Position numbers and translations under genes: made by a program. Under the pieces are notes generated by a model. The model was given only the letters and a program-made list of their open reading frames with translations. It had not been told where the DNA came from and ran no database searches. A stretch of DNA of 64,000 nt from JBDHTS01 sp044221445 (GTDB lineage: Bacteria > Pseudomonadota > Alphaproteobacteria > Micavibrionales > Micavibrionaceae), in assembly GCA_044221445.1 (NCBI GenBank), contig JBGAPF010000004.1, positions 68,647-132,646 on the forward strand, written 5' to 3'. Numbering within the stretch: position 1 is the first letter of the stretch; each line of letters starts with the position of its first letter. Positions 34,914 to 43,946 of this stretch are shown one piece after another.

Positions 34914-35945
34914 TCATAGAAGCTGAAGGTCTGACAGGATTCGGTCGGCCCCCTTGCCGTCGATCAGTGCCTGGCCTGCGACCCCCATGGACTGGCGGTC
35001 TGGCGGGCTGCCGATTAACTGGTCGAGCGCTTTCTCCCAGTCGGCATCGCCGATATCCTTATAATATCCGAGATACCGCGCGGCGCCGGTTTCAGAAAAT
35101 ATATGACAGGTGCGGACATGATAAGAATAAAGAGCGCAAAACAGGGAAGGAAGGCCCGTGGCTGCGAATTCATAACGGCTCAGCCCCGAAGATCCGATAG
35201 CGATATCCGCCCATTGGTAATGCTGTAAAAGAGACGCAGGCGCGTCAATGATCTCCGCCCTTGCATAGGCAGCCAGGCCTGCAATCAAGTTTTTATGATC
35301 GTCGGAAAAATAAGGCCCCTGAATAACGCGCAGGGCCAGGTCATGGCGTTGTTTCAGTGCGTTCAACAGGGTCGCCGTCAGATTTTGCGGGTCCGCGCCC
35401 CCGAACGTCACAAGGATATTTTTCGCCTCATGCTTGATATGCCGCTGTGGCAGGTTGCGGTATGTCGGCGTCATGATGGCGTAGGATGCGCCCGTCAGCC
35501 AGTGGTCGCAATCGGGCCGCGTATCCTGTTCTGCGCCGACATAGGGTTGTACATAGGCATAAAGCTTGGGCGCGTCTTTATGCCTGAACGCCTCGTCGAA
35601 CATGGCATCCAGAAAAACAACTTTATACTGTCCTTTTTTCAAACCGTGCAGCAGCGCCAGCAGTCGGGACGGATCGGCGATGTTGCGGGTATGCTGCAGG
35701 TCGATCAATACGACCTGGACATCGTCAGGATAATTTCTGGCTTCGTCGGCATAGAGACATGCGGAAGGAATAGGAGCAATAACAAATCCGGATTGCTTTA
35801 CGCGCTCCGCCTGTGCCGTATCGTCCTGCGCGACGGCGAACACGCAATGCGCACCCTGGCCCCGTAACGCCGCGGCGAGAAGCAGACATCTATGCAGATG
35901 GGCGAACCCGATATCGGTGGCGGCTTCGGTGCGGAACAGGATCAT
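34914..35945 (-). CDS. pseG: PseG, UDP-sugar hydrolase of the pseudaminate pathway
   Basis: 343 residues; releases UDP from UDP-2,4-diacetamido-2,4,6-trideoxy-altrose. GT-B-like fold: FRTEAATDIGFAHLHRCLLLAAAL at the N terminus has the conserved His of the GxGHxxRC site, though the first two motif residues are altered (GFAH). VLIDLQHT, NILVTFGGADPQNLT and WADIAIGSSGLSRYEFAATGLPSLF follow. First gene of the unit pseG-pseI-acetyltransferase-propeller, starting after the terminator that closes the upstream unit. Confidence 0.87.
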   Translation of the reverse strand: MILFRTEAATDIGFAHLHRCLLLAAALRGQGAHCVFAVAQDDTAQAERVKQSGFVIAPIPSACLYADEARNYPDDVQVVLIDLQHTRNIADPSRLLALLHGLKKGQYKVVFLDAMFDEAFRHKDAPKLYAYVQPYVGAEQDTRPDCDHWLTGASYAIMTPTYRNLPQRHIKHEAKNILVTFGGADPQNLTATLLNALKQRHDLALRVIQGPYFSDDHKNLIAGLAAYARAEIIDAPASLLQHYQWADIAIGSSGLSRYEFAATGLPSLFCALYSYHVRTCHIFSETGAARYLGYYKDIGDADWEKALDQLIGSPPDRQSMGVAGQALIDGKGADRILSDLQLL

Positions 35946-35961
35946 CTTATAAATCTATTAT

Positions 35962-35995
35962 AATTGTCATCCCGGCGAAAGCCGGGACCCAGGGC
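35962..35995. repeat. dispersed GAAA-loop palindrome
   Basis: TCCCGGC (35970-35976), GAAA, GCCGGGA (35981-35987): a 7-base-pair stem with a tetraloop, inside a GTCATCCCGGCGAAAGCCGG context. Sequences of this form are dispersed in many alphaproteobacterial genomes as small repeats. It lies between the pseG start and the terminator of the upstream unit. Confidence 0.7.
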
Positions 35996-36049
35996 GCTGG
36001 GGTGCAATGCTTGGGGCTCTGGATTTCGGCCTGTGCCAGGATGTCGTGT

Positions 36050-36082
36050 TAAAAAAGTTCGGAAGCTTCAAATCTTCCGAAC
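36050..36082 (-). terminator. intrinsic terminator after the aminotransferase
   Basis: On the minus strand a perfect 9-base stem (arms 36074-36082 and 36057-36065, GTTCGGAAG / CTTCCGAAC) with an 8-base loop is followed by six Ts. The first arm lies in the last codons of the aminotransferase gene. It separates the pseB-pseC unit from pseG. Confidence 0.88.
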
Positions 36083-37411
36083 CGTAAAGATCGGTTCGAT
36101 CACCGGCACGTCCATGCGGTTTTCGACGTCGCCCTTGTCCAGCATCTCGCGGATATAGGCGAATGTGTTGTCCGCCGCGGCCAGGACTTTTTGTTTCTCT
36201 GCCTCGCCGAAGGCATAGCTTATCGTCATCGCGCCGATGGTCAGGACGCCCTGGTCGATCATTTTCTGCAGCAGCATGGTGCGGATGGCAAGGCCGCGCG
36301 TGCCGTTATAATCCTTCGCCGCCAGATATCCCAGGCAGTCCTGCCCCAGAATGCTGAATACCTCGCCCAGATTATGCTTCCTGATCAGCGCCGTCAGGCC
36401 GTCCTGTACCGACTGCCCCATGGTTTTCAAATGCTGGATCACCGGTTCGCGCTTCATCTTGTCGATCGTGGCGATGGAGGCCGCGAGCGACAGGGCCTCG
36501 CCGCCGAAGGTGCCGGAGAAGAAAATGTCTTCCATCATTTTCATGACGTCGCCGCGCCCGGTGACGGCAGCCAGCGGCATGCCGTTCGCCATCGCCTTGC
36601 CGAAGGCCGCCAGGTCGGGCGTGACGCCGAATCGCGTCTGCGCGCCGCCGAGATCGTAGCGGAACCCCGTGACGACCTCGTCGAACACCAGCAGCGCGCC
36701 GTATTTTTTCGTGATCTCTCGCACTTCTTCCAGATAGCCCGGGTTAGGCTTGACCGCGTTCATCGGCTCCATGGTCACGGCGGCGATATCCGTGCCGAAC
36801 AGTTCGAACGCCTTTTTCAGCGCGTCGATATCGTTATAGCCGACGCTGAAGGTCAGGTCCGACACGGCTTTCGGCACGCCCAGCTTGCGCGTCGTCGACC
36901 CGATATACCAGTCGTGCCAGCCGTGATAGCCGCAGACGATGACTTTGTCGCGCTTCGTATAGGCCCGCGCCAGGCGCACGCAGGCCGTGGTGGCGTCCGA
37001 CCCGTTCTTGCCGAACCGCACCATGTCGGCGCAGGGGATCAGGTCGACCAGCCGCTCCGCGCATTCCATCTCCAGCGTCGTCGGCATGGACAGGCATATA
37101 CCTTTGTCCAGCTGCGCCCGGATCGCCTCGTCCACGTCCGGGTCGCAATAGCCGAGTACGACCGGCGCCAGCGCCATCATGCAGTCGACATATTCGTTGC
37201 CGTCCACGTCCCACACATGCGCGCCCTTGCCGCGCTCCATGAACAGCGGCGCGCTGTCCTTCGGCATCTGCAGGTGGCTTTTGCTGAATGTCTGCGACCC
37301 GATCGGAATGGTTTTCAGCGCCCGGTCCAGCAAGTGCTGGCTTTTGCTCCATTTATTGTTGGCGGGGTAAGGCGAGACGCCGGAATCGGATGTCTGCCGG
37401 GGACGATTCAT
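36068..37411 (-). CDS. class III PLP-dependent aminotransferase
   Basis: 447 residues, glutamate-1-semialdehyde aminomutase-like fold. MERGKGAHVWDVDGNEYVDCMMALAPVVLG, RFGKNGSDATTACVRLARAYT, GYHGWHDWY, LVFDEVVTGFRY and the PLP-lysine region LAAFGKAMANGMPLAAV are all present. In nonulosonate loci such enzymes aminate modified sugars or side chains. Last gene before a strong terminator; 15 bases after the degenerate PseI paralogue. Confidence 0.88.
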   Translation of the reverse strand: MNRPRQTSDSGVSPYPANNKWSKSQHLLDRALKTIPIGSQTFSKSHLQMPKDSAPLFMERGKGAHVWDVDGNEYVDCMMALAPVVLGYCDPDVDEAIRAQLDKGICLSMPTTLEMECAERLVDLIPCADMVRFGKNGSDATTACVRLARAYTKRDKVIVCGYHGWHDWYIGSTTRKLGVPKAVSDLTFSVGYNDIDALKKAFELFGTDIAAVTMEPMNAVKPNPGYLEEVREITKKYGALLVFDEVVTGFRYDLGGAQTRFGVTPDLAAFGKAMANGMPLAAVTGRGDVMKMMEDIFFSGTFGGEALSLAASIATIDKMKREPVIQHLKTMGQSVQDGLTALIRKHNLGEVFSILGQDCLGYLAAKDYNGTRGLAIRTMLLQKMIDQGVLTIGAMTISYAFGEAEKQKVLAAADNTFAYIREMLDKGDVENRMDVPVIEPIFTVRKI

Positions 37412-37426
37412 GGCTGTGACTTTCTG

Positions 37427-38539
37427 CTAGATGGGTCTGATATGCGAATGTAACAGAATTGTGCCCGAAGGTATGTCGCTTCTTGCCGTGCGCGCATTCA
37501 GATAAGGCTGATCTGCCGTCACCGTAATGCCGCCCGCATGGCCCCACGGGCCGCGAATGGTGCGGATGTTACCGTCATAATCGTCTGCGTTCGGGCTTCC
37601 TTCACCATACCGCAGTTCCTCGCCAGACTTTATATTTCTTGCGGCGACAACGATCCGGGGCGCCAGTTGCGTCATGGCTTCGGTATTATTGCCCGGATAT
37701 TGTACGCCCACCGTACCGAACGCCTTTGAAATATCTGGCGCCTGCAGACAACGCACCAGTTCCGCCATACCCTCGGGGCCAAGCGCTTGGCTGTTCTGGT
37801 TGGGCGTCGAGGCAACTGCGAGTTTTTCGATCACGGCCGCCTGAGCAAAACCAGCGGCGGCGACAGAAGCGGCGTAGCCGGGCGTGTTATCGGTGAATCC
37901 GACAAGGCGCTGAAAAGAGTCCCGCATATCTGGAATTGTATCGAGACGGGTCATGGGGGCGGTCGCAGGAAGGCCGGGCGCGCCATACATCAGGATCGAC
38001 GGAACTGTAATGACATTGGTGATCTCAACTGCGTTCTTTACCTGTCTCTTCGTGGCCATTCCGGTTGACAGAAACAGCGGCAGGTACAGGCACGCCGCCT
38101 GTTCGACGAATTCCGGGTCTATCAGCGCGTTCATATGAACTTTTATGGCGTCGGCGCCAATTTTCTCGGCCATCTCAAGGCCTCTGTAGCACTCGGCCAT
38201 GACGATGGCGCTCATCCTGTTGGCATGGGCATGCTCGACGAGCGCTTTTTGCGTCGCGGTATCCCAGGTCCAGGGCGTTTCCATACCCTGATAAATTTTA
38301 TAAAGATCGACCGTTCCGTTCAGCATGGTTCCCGGGATGGTCATGCTGTCGGCGTCGTAAATATGCAGGACGATTCCACTGACGCCTGCCGCGGCATGCT
38401 GGTCGATCATGGCGTGATAAACATCTGGACTTTCCTGCATGTCGGCGATAGAGCCGGTCGGGTTGCGGCTGTATTCAGCCAGCACAGGCGTCCATGTGCC
38501 GCCGATAATATGGCCTCTCAGATTCAAAGTATCTGTCAT
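37427..38539 (-). CDS. degenerate NeuB/PseI paralogue lacking catalytic residues
   Basis: 370 residues alignable with the PseI of this locus from end to end: VLAEYSRN with IAEISGN; IVLHIYDADSMTI with VKLQTYTADSLTI; YKIYQGMETPWTW with YKLYEKAHTPWDW; LFLSTGMATKRQVKNAVE with MIMSTGTSTKQDVADTLE; GFTDNTPG with GFSDHTLG. A C-terminal SAF-like segment (VVAARNIKSGEELRYG) is kept. The two metal-binding His of NeuB enzymes are Asn219 and Leu240, the PEP-site Lys is Val57, and SSPF is replaced. A standard synthase reaction is therefore unlikely. The intact frame and operon position suggest a retained non-catalytic or changed activity. Confidence 0.8.
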   Translation of the reverse strand: MTDTLNLRGHIIGGTWTPVLAEYSRNPTGSIADMQESPDVYHAMIDQHAAAGVSGIVLHIYDADSMTIPGTMLNGTVDLYKIYQGMETPWTWDTATQKALVEHAHANRMSAIVMAECYRGLEMAEKIGADAIKVHMNALIDPEFVEQAACLYLPLFLSTGMATKRQVKNAVEITNVITVPSILMYGAPGLPATAPMTRLDTIPDMRDSFQRLVGFTDNTPGYAASVAAAGFAQAAVIEKLAVASTPNQNSQALGPEGMAELVRCLQAPDISKAFGTVGVQYPGNNTEAMTQLAPRIVVAARNIKSGEELRYGEGSPNADDYDGNIRTIRGPWGHAGGITVTADQPYLNARTARSDIPSGTILLHSHIRPI

Positions 38540-38557
38540 GATATTTTCCTTTTTATT

Positions 38558-38585
38558 TTTTTATAATAGGACAGGATTATAAAAA
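38558..38585. repeat. AT-rich 10-base inverted repeat
   Basis: TTTTTATAAT (38558-38567) and ATTATAAAAA (38576-38585) around AGGACAGG. It sits in the 78-base gap between pseC and the degenerate PseI paralogue and could attenuate or process the transcript. Confidence 0.4.
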
Positions 38586-38617
38586 CTAGTCCCAGGCTTG
38601 TCTATAAAATACGGTCT

Positions 38618-39811
38618 CTATTTTTTGATGAAATTTCCAATCTTATCAGAGACATATATAACATTTTCATCGGTCATGCCTACAAACAGCGGCAGGCTGA
38701 GGACCTGTTCGTAATAATGTTCGGCTCCGGGCAGGACAGGGTGGTTTGGATAAAGGCCGCGATAATAAGGATGCCGGTAGACAGGAATATAATGCACCTG
38801 CGTGCCGATCCCGGCGTCTTTCAAATCATTCATCAGATCGGCGCGGGTCGTCCCGGCCTGTTCGAAATCGATCAGCACGGCATTCAGGTGAAAAACGGGA
38901 TCGCAGAAACCGGATGGTTCGACCATGCGCAAAACGGGCGCCAAAGGAGCCAGGAATTCACGGTAAAGCGCCATCAGCCGCCGGCGCTCGGCGCAGAAGA
39001 AATCGAGCTTGTCCATCTGGCTGCGCGCGAGGGCGCAGTTGATGTCGCTGGCGCGGTAATTATACCCCAGACTCTGCATCTCGTGATACCAGGGCGCGGC
39101 GGCCATATCCCGGTGCAGGAAATCGTCAGGATTTTTGGTAATGCCGTGGGTTACCAGCATCGCCATTTTTTTCGCCATATCCGCATGGCGTGTCGTGACA
39201 GCCCCGCCTTCGCCCATCGCGATGGTCTTGACCGGGTGAAAGGAAAAAGCCGCGAAATCGCTGTGGCGGCACGATCCGACCGGCGCACCATCGGCGTAGG
39301 TCGTGCCGATGGCGTGGCAGGCATCCTCCAGCAAATACAGGTTCTCGGCCCGGCACCAGCCATACAGCGCTTCCATGTCCGTGCATTGGCCGTTCATGTG
39401 GACGCAGAAAACGGCGCGCAGCGTTTTGCCCTTTGGCACCCTGCCGGCGGCGTCCTGCGCGTGCTTTACCGTCATCAGGCCGTCGTCCGGATCGCAGTCG
39501 GCGAAGACGACGTCCGCGCCCGTATAGCGCACGGCGTTGGCGGTGGCGGCGAAGGTCATGGCGGGCACGATGACGGCGTCGCCGGGTTTCAGGTCCATCG
39601 CCATCGCCGCCAGATGCAGCGCTGCCGTGCCGCTGTTGCAGGCAAGGGCGAAGGGCGCCTGGAAGCGGGTTTTCAGCGCCTGTTCGAACCGCGCGACCTC
39701 CGGCCCTTGAGTCAGGTAATCGCCTTTCAGCGCCTCGGTGACCGCCGCGATGTCGGCGTCGTCGATATACTGGCGGCCATAGCCGAGGAAGCGCGCCGGT
39801 CTGTCCGTCAT
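38618..39811 (-). CDS. pseC: PseC, UDP-4-keto-sugar aminotransferase
   Basis: 397 residues, DegT/DnrJ/EryC1 family. CNSGTAALHLAAMAM, DACHAIGTTY, and the PLP-lysine motif FSFHPVKTIAMGEGGAV, followed by GYNYRASDINCALARSQMDKLD and QVHYIPVYRHPYYRG. It aminates C4 of the PseB product. The ATG at 39811 overlaps the pseB stop (ATGA), so the longer upstream frame is not used. Confidence 0.92.
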   Translation of the reverse strand: MTDRPARFLGYGRQYIDDADIAAVTEALKGDYLTQGPEVARFEQALKTRFQAPFALACNSGTAALHLAAMAMDLKPGDAVIVPAMTFAATANAVRYTGADVVFADCDPDDGLMTVKHAQDAAGRVPKGKTLRAVFCVHMNGQCTDMEALYGWCRAENLYLLEDACHAIGTTYADGAPVGSCRHSDFAAFSFHPVKTIAMGEGGAVTTRHADMAKKMAMLVTHGITKNPDDFLHRDMAAAPWYHEMQSLGYNYRASDINCALARSQMDKLDFFCAERRRLMALYREFLAPLAPVLRMVEPSGFCDPVFHLNAVLIDFEQAGTTRADLMNDLKDAGIGTQVHYIPVYRHPYYRGLYPNHPVLPGAEHYYEQVLSLPLFVGMTDENVIYVSDKIGNFIKK

Positions 39812-40851
39812 CGCCGGCCGCCGCTCCGCATCGCATGGATCTCGTTTCTGTCCTCGTCCAGCATCGCGCGCAAATCGTCGAGCGACAGCCATTGCGTGTT
39901 CGTGTCGCTGGCGTAGCAGAATCCGTCCGGCACGGGGCTCAAACCTTGCGCGGCATATTCCGCGCCGAGGCGGGTCTCATAGCTGGGCAGGATGATGTAT
40001 TTGTCTCCGGCATTCAGGGTGTTGCGCGCGTCTTCCGCCGTGATCATCACCTCGTGCAGTTTTTCGCCCGGCCGGATGCCGACGATCTTATGCGGTGTTT
40101 TCGGGGCCATGGAACGGGCAAGGTCGGTCACCTTCATGCTGGGGATCTTGGGCACGAAAATCTCCCCGCCGCGCATGGTGGCCAGCGCGTCGAGCACCAG
40201 ATCGATCCCCTGGTCGAGGCGGATCCAGAACCGTGTCATCCGTTCGTCGGTGATGGGCAGCGTGGCCGCGCCCTCGTCGATCAGCTTATGGAAGAACGGC
40301 ACGACGCTGCCGCGTGACCCGACGACATTGCCGTAGCGCACGACCGAAAACTTCGTGGTGTCCCGGCCCGCGAAATTCTGCGCCGCCGTGAAAATCTTGT
40401 CGGAAACCAGCTTGGTCGCGCCATACAGGTTGATCGGCGCGCAGGCCTTGTCGGTGGACAGCGCCACCACGCCCCGGACGCCCTTGTCCAGGGCGGCGCG
40501 GACGATGTTTTCCGCCCCGGTGATGTTGGTATGGATGAACTCGAACGGATTGTATTCCGCCTTCGGCACCTGTTTCAGCGCGGCAGCATGCACCACGTAA
40601 TCGACATCGTGGAACGCCATTTTCAGGCGCTCGAAATCCCGGACATCCCCCAGGAAAAACCGCAGCATGTTGTTTTTGTCGAGCGGGGTCAGCGCCAGCT
40701 CCATCTCATGCTGCTTCAGTTCGTCGCGCGAAAAGACGATCAGCCGTCTCAAATTCGATTGCGCCAGCAGGCGCTTGACGAAGGCCTGGCCGAACGACCC
40801 CGTGCCGCCGGTCAGGAGCAGGGATTTTCCATTAAGTATATCAAAATTCAT
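39808..40851 (-). CDS. pseB: PseB, UDP-GlcNAc-inverting 4,6-dehydratase
   Basis: 347 residues, extended SDR. LLLTGGTGSFGQAFV binds NADP; HAAALKQVPKAEYNPFEFIHTNITGAENI and LSTDKACAPINLYGATKLVSD carry the catalytic Asp-Lys and Tyr-Lys pairs diagnostic of PseB/FlaA1; RFWIRLDQGIDLV follows. First step of pseudaminate synthesis. Homology begins at the ATG at 40851. It is divergent from the UDP-glucuronate decarboxylase gene, with an 88-base gap for both promoters. Confidence 0.93.
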   Translation of the reverse strand: MNFDILNGKSLLLTGGTGSFGQAFVKRLLAQSNLRRLIVFSRDELKQHEMELALTPLDKNNMLRFFLGDVRDFERLKMAFHDVDYVVHAAALKQVPKAEYNPFEFIHTNITGAENIVRAALDKGVRGVVALSTDKACAPINLYGATKLVSDKIFTAAQNFAGRDTTKFSVVRYGNVVGSRGSVVPFFHKLIDEGAATLPITDERMTRFWIRLDQGIDLVLDALATMRGGEIFVPKIPSMKVTDLARSMAPKTPHKIVGIRPGEKLHEVMITAEDARNTLNAGDKYIILPSYETRLGAEYAAQGLSPVPDGFCYASDTNTQWLSLDDLRAMLDEDRNEIHAMRSGGRR

Positions 40852-40939
40852 TGCAATTCGCTCTGGCGCTTTGTGTCGATGGTGGATATTACATAGATCA
40901 GAAAAGCGAAGCAATTGCATCATTTTAAGGATCGAAACC

Positions 40940-41878
40940 ATGGCAAGGCGCATTCTCGTCACCGGCGGGGCCGGCTTTCTGGGCTCTCATTTATGCGCCC
41001 GGCTGCTTGAAAGGGGCGATGAGGTCATCTGCGTCGATAATTTCTATACGGGCGCAAAAGGCAACATCCTGAAACTCATCGATAATCCGTATTTCGAAGT
41101 GATCCGGCACGATATCGTCGCGCCTCTGAAAGTTGAGGTGGACGAGATTTATAACCTTGCCTGCCCGGCGGCCCCGATCCATTACCAGCGGCACCCGGTC
41201 GAAACCCTGACCACCTGCGTCCAGGGCAGCATCAACATGCTGAACCTCGCCCGGCGGCTGAAAGTGAAAATCTTCCAGGCGTCGACCAGCGAGGTGTATG
41301 GCGACCCGGTCGTCCATCCCCAGCCGGAAAGCTACTGGGGCAACGTTAACCCCGCGGGCATCCGCTCCTGTTACGATGAAGGCAAGCGGGCGGCGGAAAC
41401 GATCTTTTTCGATTATGCGCGGATGTATGGCCTGTCCATCAAAGTGGTGCGGATCTTCAATACCTACGGCCCTCATATGCATATCGAGGACGGGCGCGTC
41501 GTTTCCAATTTTATCGTACAGGCCCTGCGCGGCCAGGACATCACCATATACGGGGACGGCAGCCAGACGCGCTCCTTCTGTTTTGTCGACGATATGATCG
41601 GCGGCTTCATCCGTATGATGGACGACACGCCGGATGATTTCCGGGGGCCGATGAATATCGGCAACGCGACCGAATTCACCATGAAGGAGCTGGCTGAAAA
41701 AGTTCTGCGCCTGACCGGATCGAAATCGAAGCTGGTGTTCCGGCCCCTTCCTTCCGACGATCCGAAGCAGCGCCAGCCCGATCTGGCCCTTGCGAAGCGG
41801 ATGATTGGCTGGGAGGCAAAAACAGCGCTCGATGAAGGTCTTGAAAAGACGATTGGATATTTCAGATCGGTTTTATGA
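40940..41878 (+). CDS. UDP-glucuronate decarboxylase-like SDR
   Basis: 312 residues. RRILVTGGAGFLGSHLCARLLERGDEVICVDNFYTGAKGNI, YNLACPAAPIHYQRHPVETL, QASTSEVYGDPVVHPQPESYWGNVNP, and the catalytic RSCYDEGKRAAET (Tyr, Lys) with RIFNTYGPHM are the signature of UXS enzymes that make UDP-xylose from UDP-glucuronate. ATG at 40940 with AAGGA upstream. Its 3' end overlaps the opposite-strand gene by 17 bases. Confidence 0.92.
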   Translation: MARRILVTGGAGFLGSHLCARLLERGDEVICVDNFYTGAKGNILKLIDNPYFEVIRHDIVAPLKVEVDEIYNLACPAAPIHYQRHPVETLTTCVQGSINMLNLARRLKVKIFQASTSEVYGDPVVHPQPESYWGNVNPAGIRSCYDEGKRAAETIFFDYARMYGLSIKVVRIFNTYGPHMHIEDGRVVSNFIVQALRGQDITIYGDGSQTRSFCFVDDMIGGFIRMMDDTPDDFRGPMNIGNATEFTMKELAEKVLRLTGSKSKLVFRPLPSDDPKQRQPDLALAKRMIGWEAKTALDEGLEKTIGYFRSVL

Positions 41879-42956
41879 GCGTAGCGAAATGCGCGCAGAA
41901 CATGTGCCCCGCCTCGCTGCCCGTCAGATATCGCCTGTAGAGCGCTTGCCCCGCCCCTGCAATTGCGAGACGCCGCGTCCTGTCGGCCAGCAGGCCATCG
42001 AGACGGTCGGCGACATCCTCCAGATCCCATGAAAACGGAACGTATGTTTCGTCGTTACGGAAAAAATCGGGCCACGTCTCTATGCCTGACATATCCGGCT
42101 TCATCAATGCGCCGCCCGTCAGGAAGGTCTCGAAATCCTTCAATGTGATCTCGCCATAGCCGAAGGGCGAGAGCACGACCTGCGCGTCCATCATTTCCAG
42201 ATAATACTGTACGCGATTCAGCTTGCGGGTCGGCAGTGCGCAGCGCGCATCCATGATTTCTTTCAGCCTCAGCCGCTGGTGCCGCAGCGTCTTTTCCGGA
42301 TAACCGGCGCCAAAGCGGTAACTGACGCGCGTGCGGCGCGTCCGGTCCGGCCTCGCATAAAATTTCGGCAGCGCCAGAAAGGGCTCCCAGCCCGTGCGCT
42401 CATAGGCGTTCATCAGCCAGGGGCCGGTCAGGCTGTAATTGGCGAGGCCCGAATTCCAGCCCACCGTCATCTTCGCCAGATGCGCCGGGTCGCTGACAGG
42501 CAGGGACCAGCGGTCCTCGTCGTTCATGACGCCCGCCCTGCGGTGATAATAATCCGAATGCGGCCGGTGTTCGTAAAGCGGCCGGGTGTAAACGCTTCTG
42601 TCCCGCATCAGCTGGCTTTTCAGGTAGCGTGTTACATAAGGCAGGACATGGGGCACGGCCCATCCCGTGCTGTCGTTCAGGTCGACGAATATCGACGAAC
42701 CCGCCTGCGAGTACTCCTCCGCGAAATGCGCGATGGCTTCGTCCCGCCGCGGCGAAGCCCAGTATGGTTTGTAAAACTTGCTGTCCGCCATCAGTACGTC
42801 GCACTGGTTCAGGCCGGGCTGCCGTTCCGTAAAAATTTTCAGCGCGATGTCATGGTCGCGCTCCAGGGTTTCCCTGAACCGCAGCAGGGGATGCAAAAAT
42901 CCCCGTCCGTTCGACGAGTGGAAGCCCTGTGTCAGAATGTGGACGGTCCTGCGCAT
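41862..42956 (-). CDS. glycosyltransferase-like protein
   Basis: 364 residues. The C-terminal half has a GT-B glycosyltransferase ending: AQVVLSPFGYGEITLKDFETFLTGGALMKPDMSGIETWPDFFRNDETYVPFSWDLEDVADRL, as in the Glyco_trans_1_2 type, where the acidic FETF region binds the donor. The N-terminal half begins RTVHILTQGFHSSNGRGFLHPLLRFRETL. Probably adds a sugar in the same glycan. Single-gene unit, convergent with the decarboxylase gene and divergent from the methyltransferase at 43094. Confidence 0.68.
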   Translation of the reverse strand: MRRTVHILTQGFHSSNGRGFLHPLLRFRETLERDHDIALKIFTERQPGLNQCDVLMADSKFYKPYWASPRRDEAIAHFAEEYSQAGSSIFVDLNDSTGWAVPHVLPYVTRYLKSQLMRDRSVYTRPLYEHRPHSDYYHRRAGVMNDEDRWSLPVSDPAHLAKMTVGWNSGLANYSLTGPWLMNAYERTGWEPFLALPKFYARPDRTRRTRVSYRFGAGYPEKTLRHQRLRLKEIMDARCALPTRKLNRVQYYLEMMDAQVVLSPFGYGEITLKDFETFLTGGALMKPDMSGIETWPDFFRNDETYVPFSWDLEDVADRLDGLLADRTRRLAIAGAGQALYRRYLTGSEAGHMFCAHFATLIKPI

Positions 42957-43093
42957 GAGAAATTCCCGTTTGCTTCCTGCGCTCTATCCTATAAACCTTT
43001 TTGGGAACGAGACAATTGCTTCGGGGTTTTCCTGGTGGGAAATCGCGCCTGACATCAACCACTATCGCTATTCTGGCTTAACGGAGCCGCAGC

Positions 43094-43945
43094 ATGCAGC
43101 CGACGAAACGTTCCATTGGCGTCCGCCCCGACCACGATCCCTTGGGCCCGCGCCTGTGGCGCTACGCGCGCTACGGCGTCAGTTACGCGTATTACCTGAA
43201 CCGCCCGGCGATCTGGCCCGCCATCGTCCGCAAAATCGGCGACAAGCTGGCAGGGCGGATCCCGGGACCGCAGGAACTTCGCGACATGGAACAGGCGGGA
43301 AACGCCTGGTGCGCGCCCCGCACGGTAACGACGGCGGAGGGTCTGGCGCGGCTTGGCGTCGGCGACATGGTCAATGTCCGTGAAAAATACGCGTCCGTGT
43401 TCGCGGCGGCGAAACAGCGCGCCGGCGCCATTCCCGTCTGGATGGGGGGCGGCAGCAACCTCGACCTTCTTTACACCATCTGCGCGGCAAGGCAGCCGGG
43501 GACCATCGTCGAAACGGGGGTCGCCAACGGCTGGTCGTCCCTTGCGTTCCTGCTGTACCTGAATGAGCGGGGGCAGGGCAGCCTCAACAGCGTCGACCTG
43601 CCGCTTCTCGAGCTGCACAACGACCGTTATGTCGGCGTGGCCGTGCCGGACGATCTTAAAAAATTCTGGACCCTGCACCGCATGGCCGACCGCGAAGGCC
43701 TGCCCAGGATTCTTGCCGACCATGCCTCCATCGACCTTGCCTATTACGATTCCGATAAAAGCGAGAAGGGCCGCGCCTTCGCCTACGATCTGCTCTGGCG
43801 GCAATTGAAGCCGGGCGGCCTCCTGATCTCCGACGATATAGCCGATAATATGGCCTTTGCCCGTTTCGCGGAAAAAACCGGCGTGACGCCCATTGTGGTG
43901 GCGGAGCCCGGATGCAATCCGCAGGGCATATTGGTCAAACCCTGA
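43094..43945 (+). CDS. class I SAM-dependent methyltransferase
   Basis: 283 residues. IVETGVANGWSSLAFLLYL is motif I, LNSVDLPLLELHN the acidic strand, and SIDLAYYDSDKSEKGRAFAYDLLWRQLKPGGLLISDDI the metal-dependent motif, as in glycan-locus O-methyltransferases (Methyltransf_24 type). The N-terminal 100 residues are a helical cap. It converges with the pilin-like gene, leaving one base between stops. Confidence 0.75.
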   Translation: MQPTKRSIGVRPDHDPLGPRLWRYARYGVSYAYYLNRPAIWPAIVRKIGDKLAGRIPGPQELRDMEQAGNAWCAPRTVTTAEGLARLGVGDMVNVREKYASVFAAAKQRAGAIPVWMGGGSNLDLLYTICAARQPGTIVETGVANGWSSLAFLLYLNERGQGSLNSVDLPLLELHNDRYVGVAVPDDLKKFWTLHRMADREGLPRILADHASIDLAYYDSDKSEKGRAFAYDLLWRQLKPGGLLISDDIADNMAFARFAEKTGVTPIVVAEPGCNPQGILVKP

Positions 43946-43946
43946 G

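Noticed and set aside
36191..37453. 420-codon plus-strand frame
   Set aside because: Shadow of the class III aminotransferase gene, which has full family motifs.
37427..38539. Second functional NeuB-type synthase
   Set aside because: The metal-binding His and the PEP-binding Lys are all replaced.
38717..39916. 399-codon plus-strand frame
   Set aside because: Shadow of pseC; no protein-like features.
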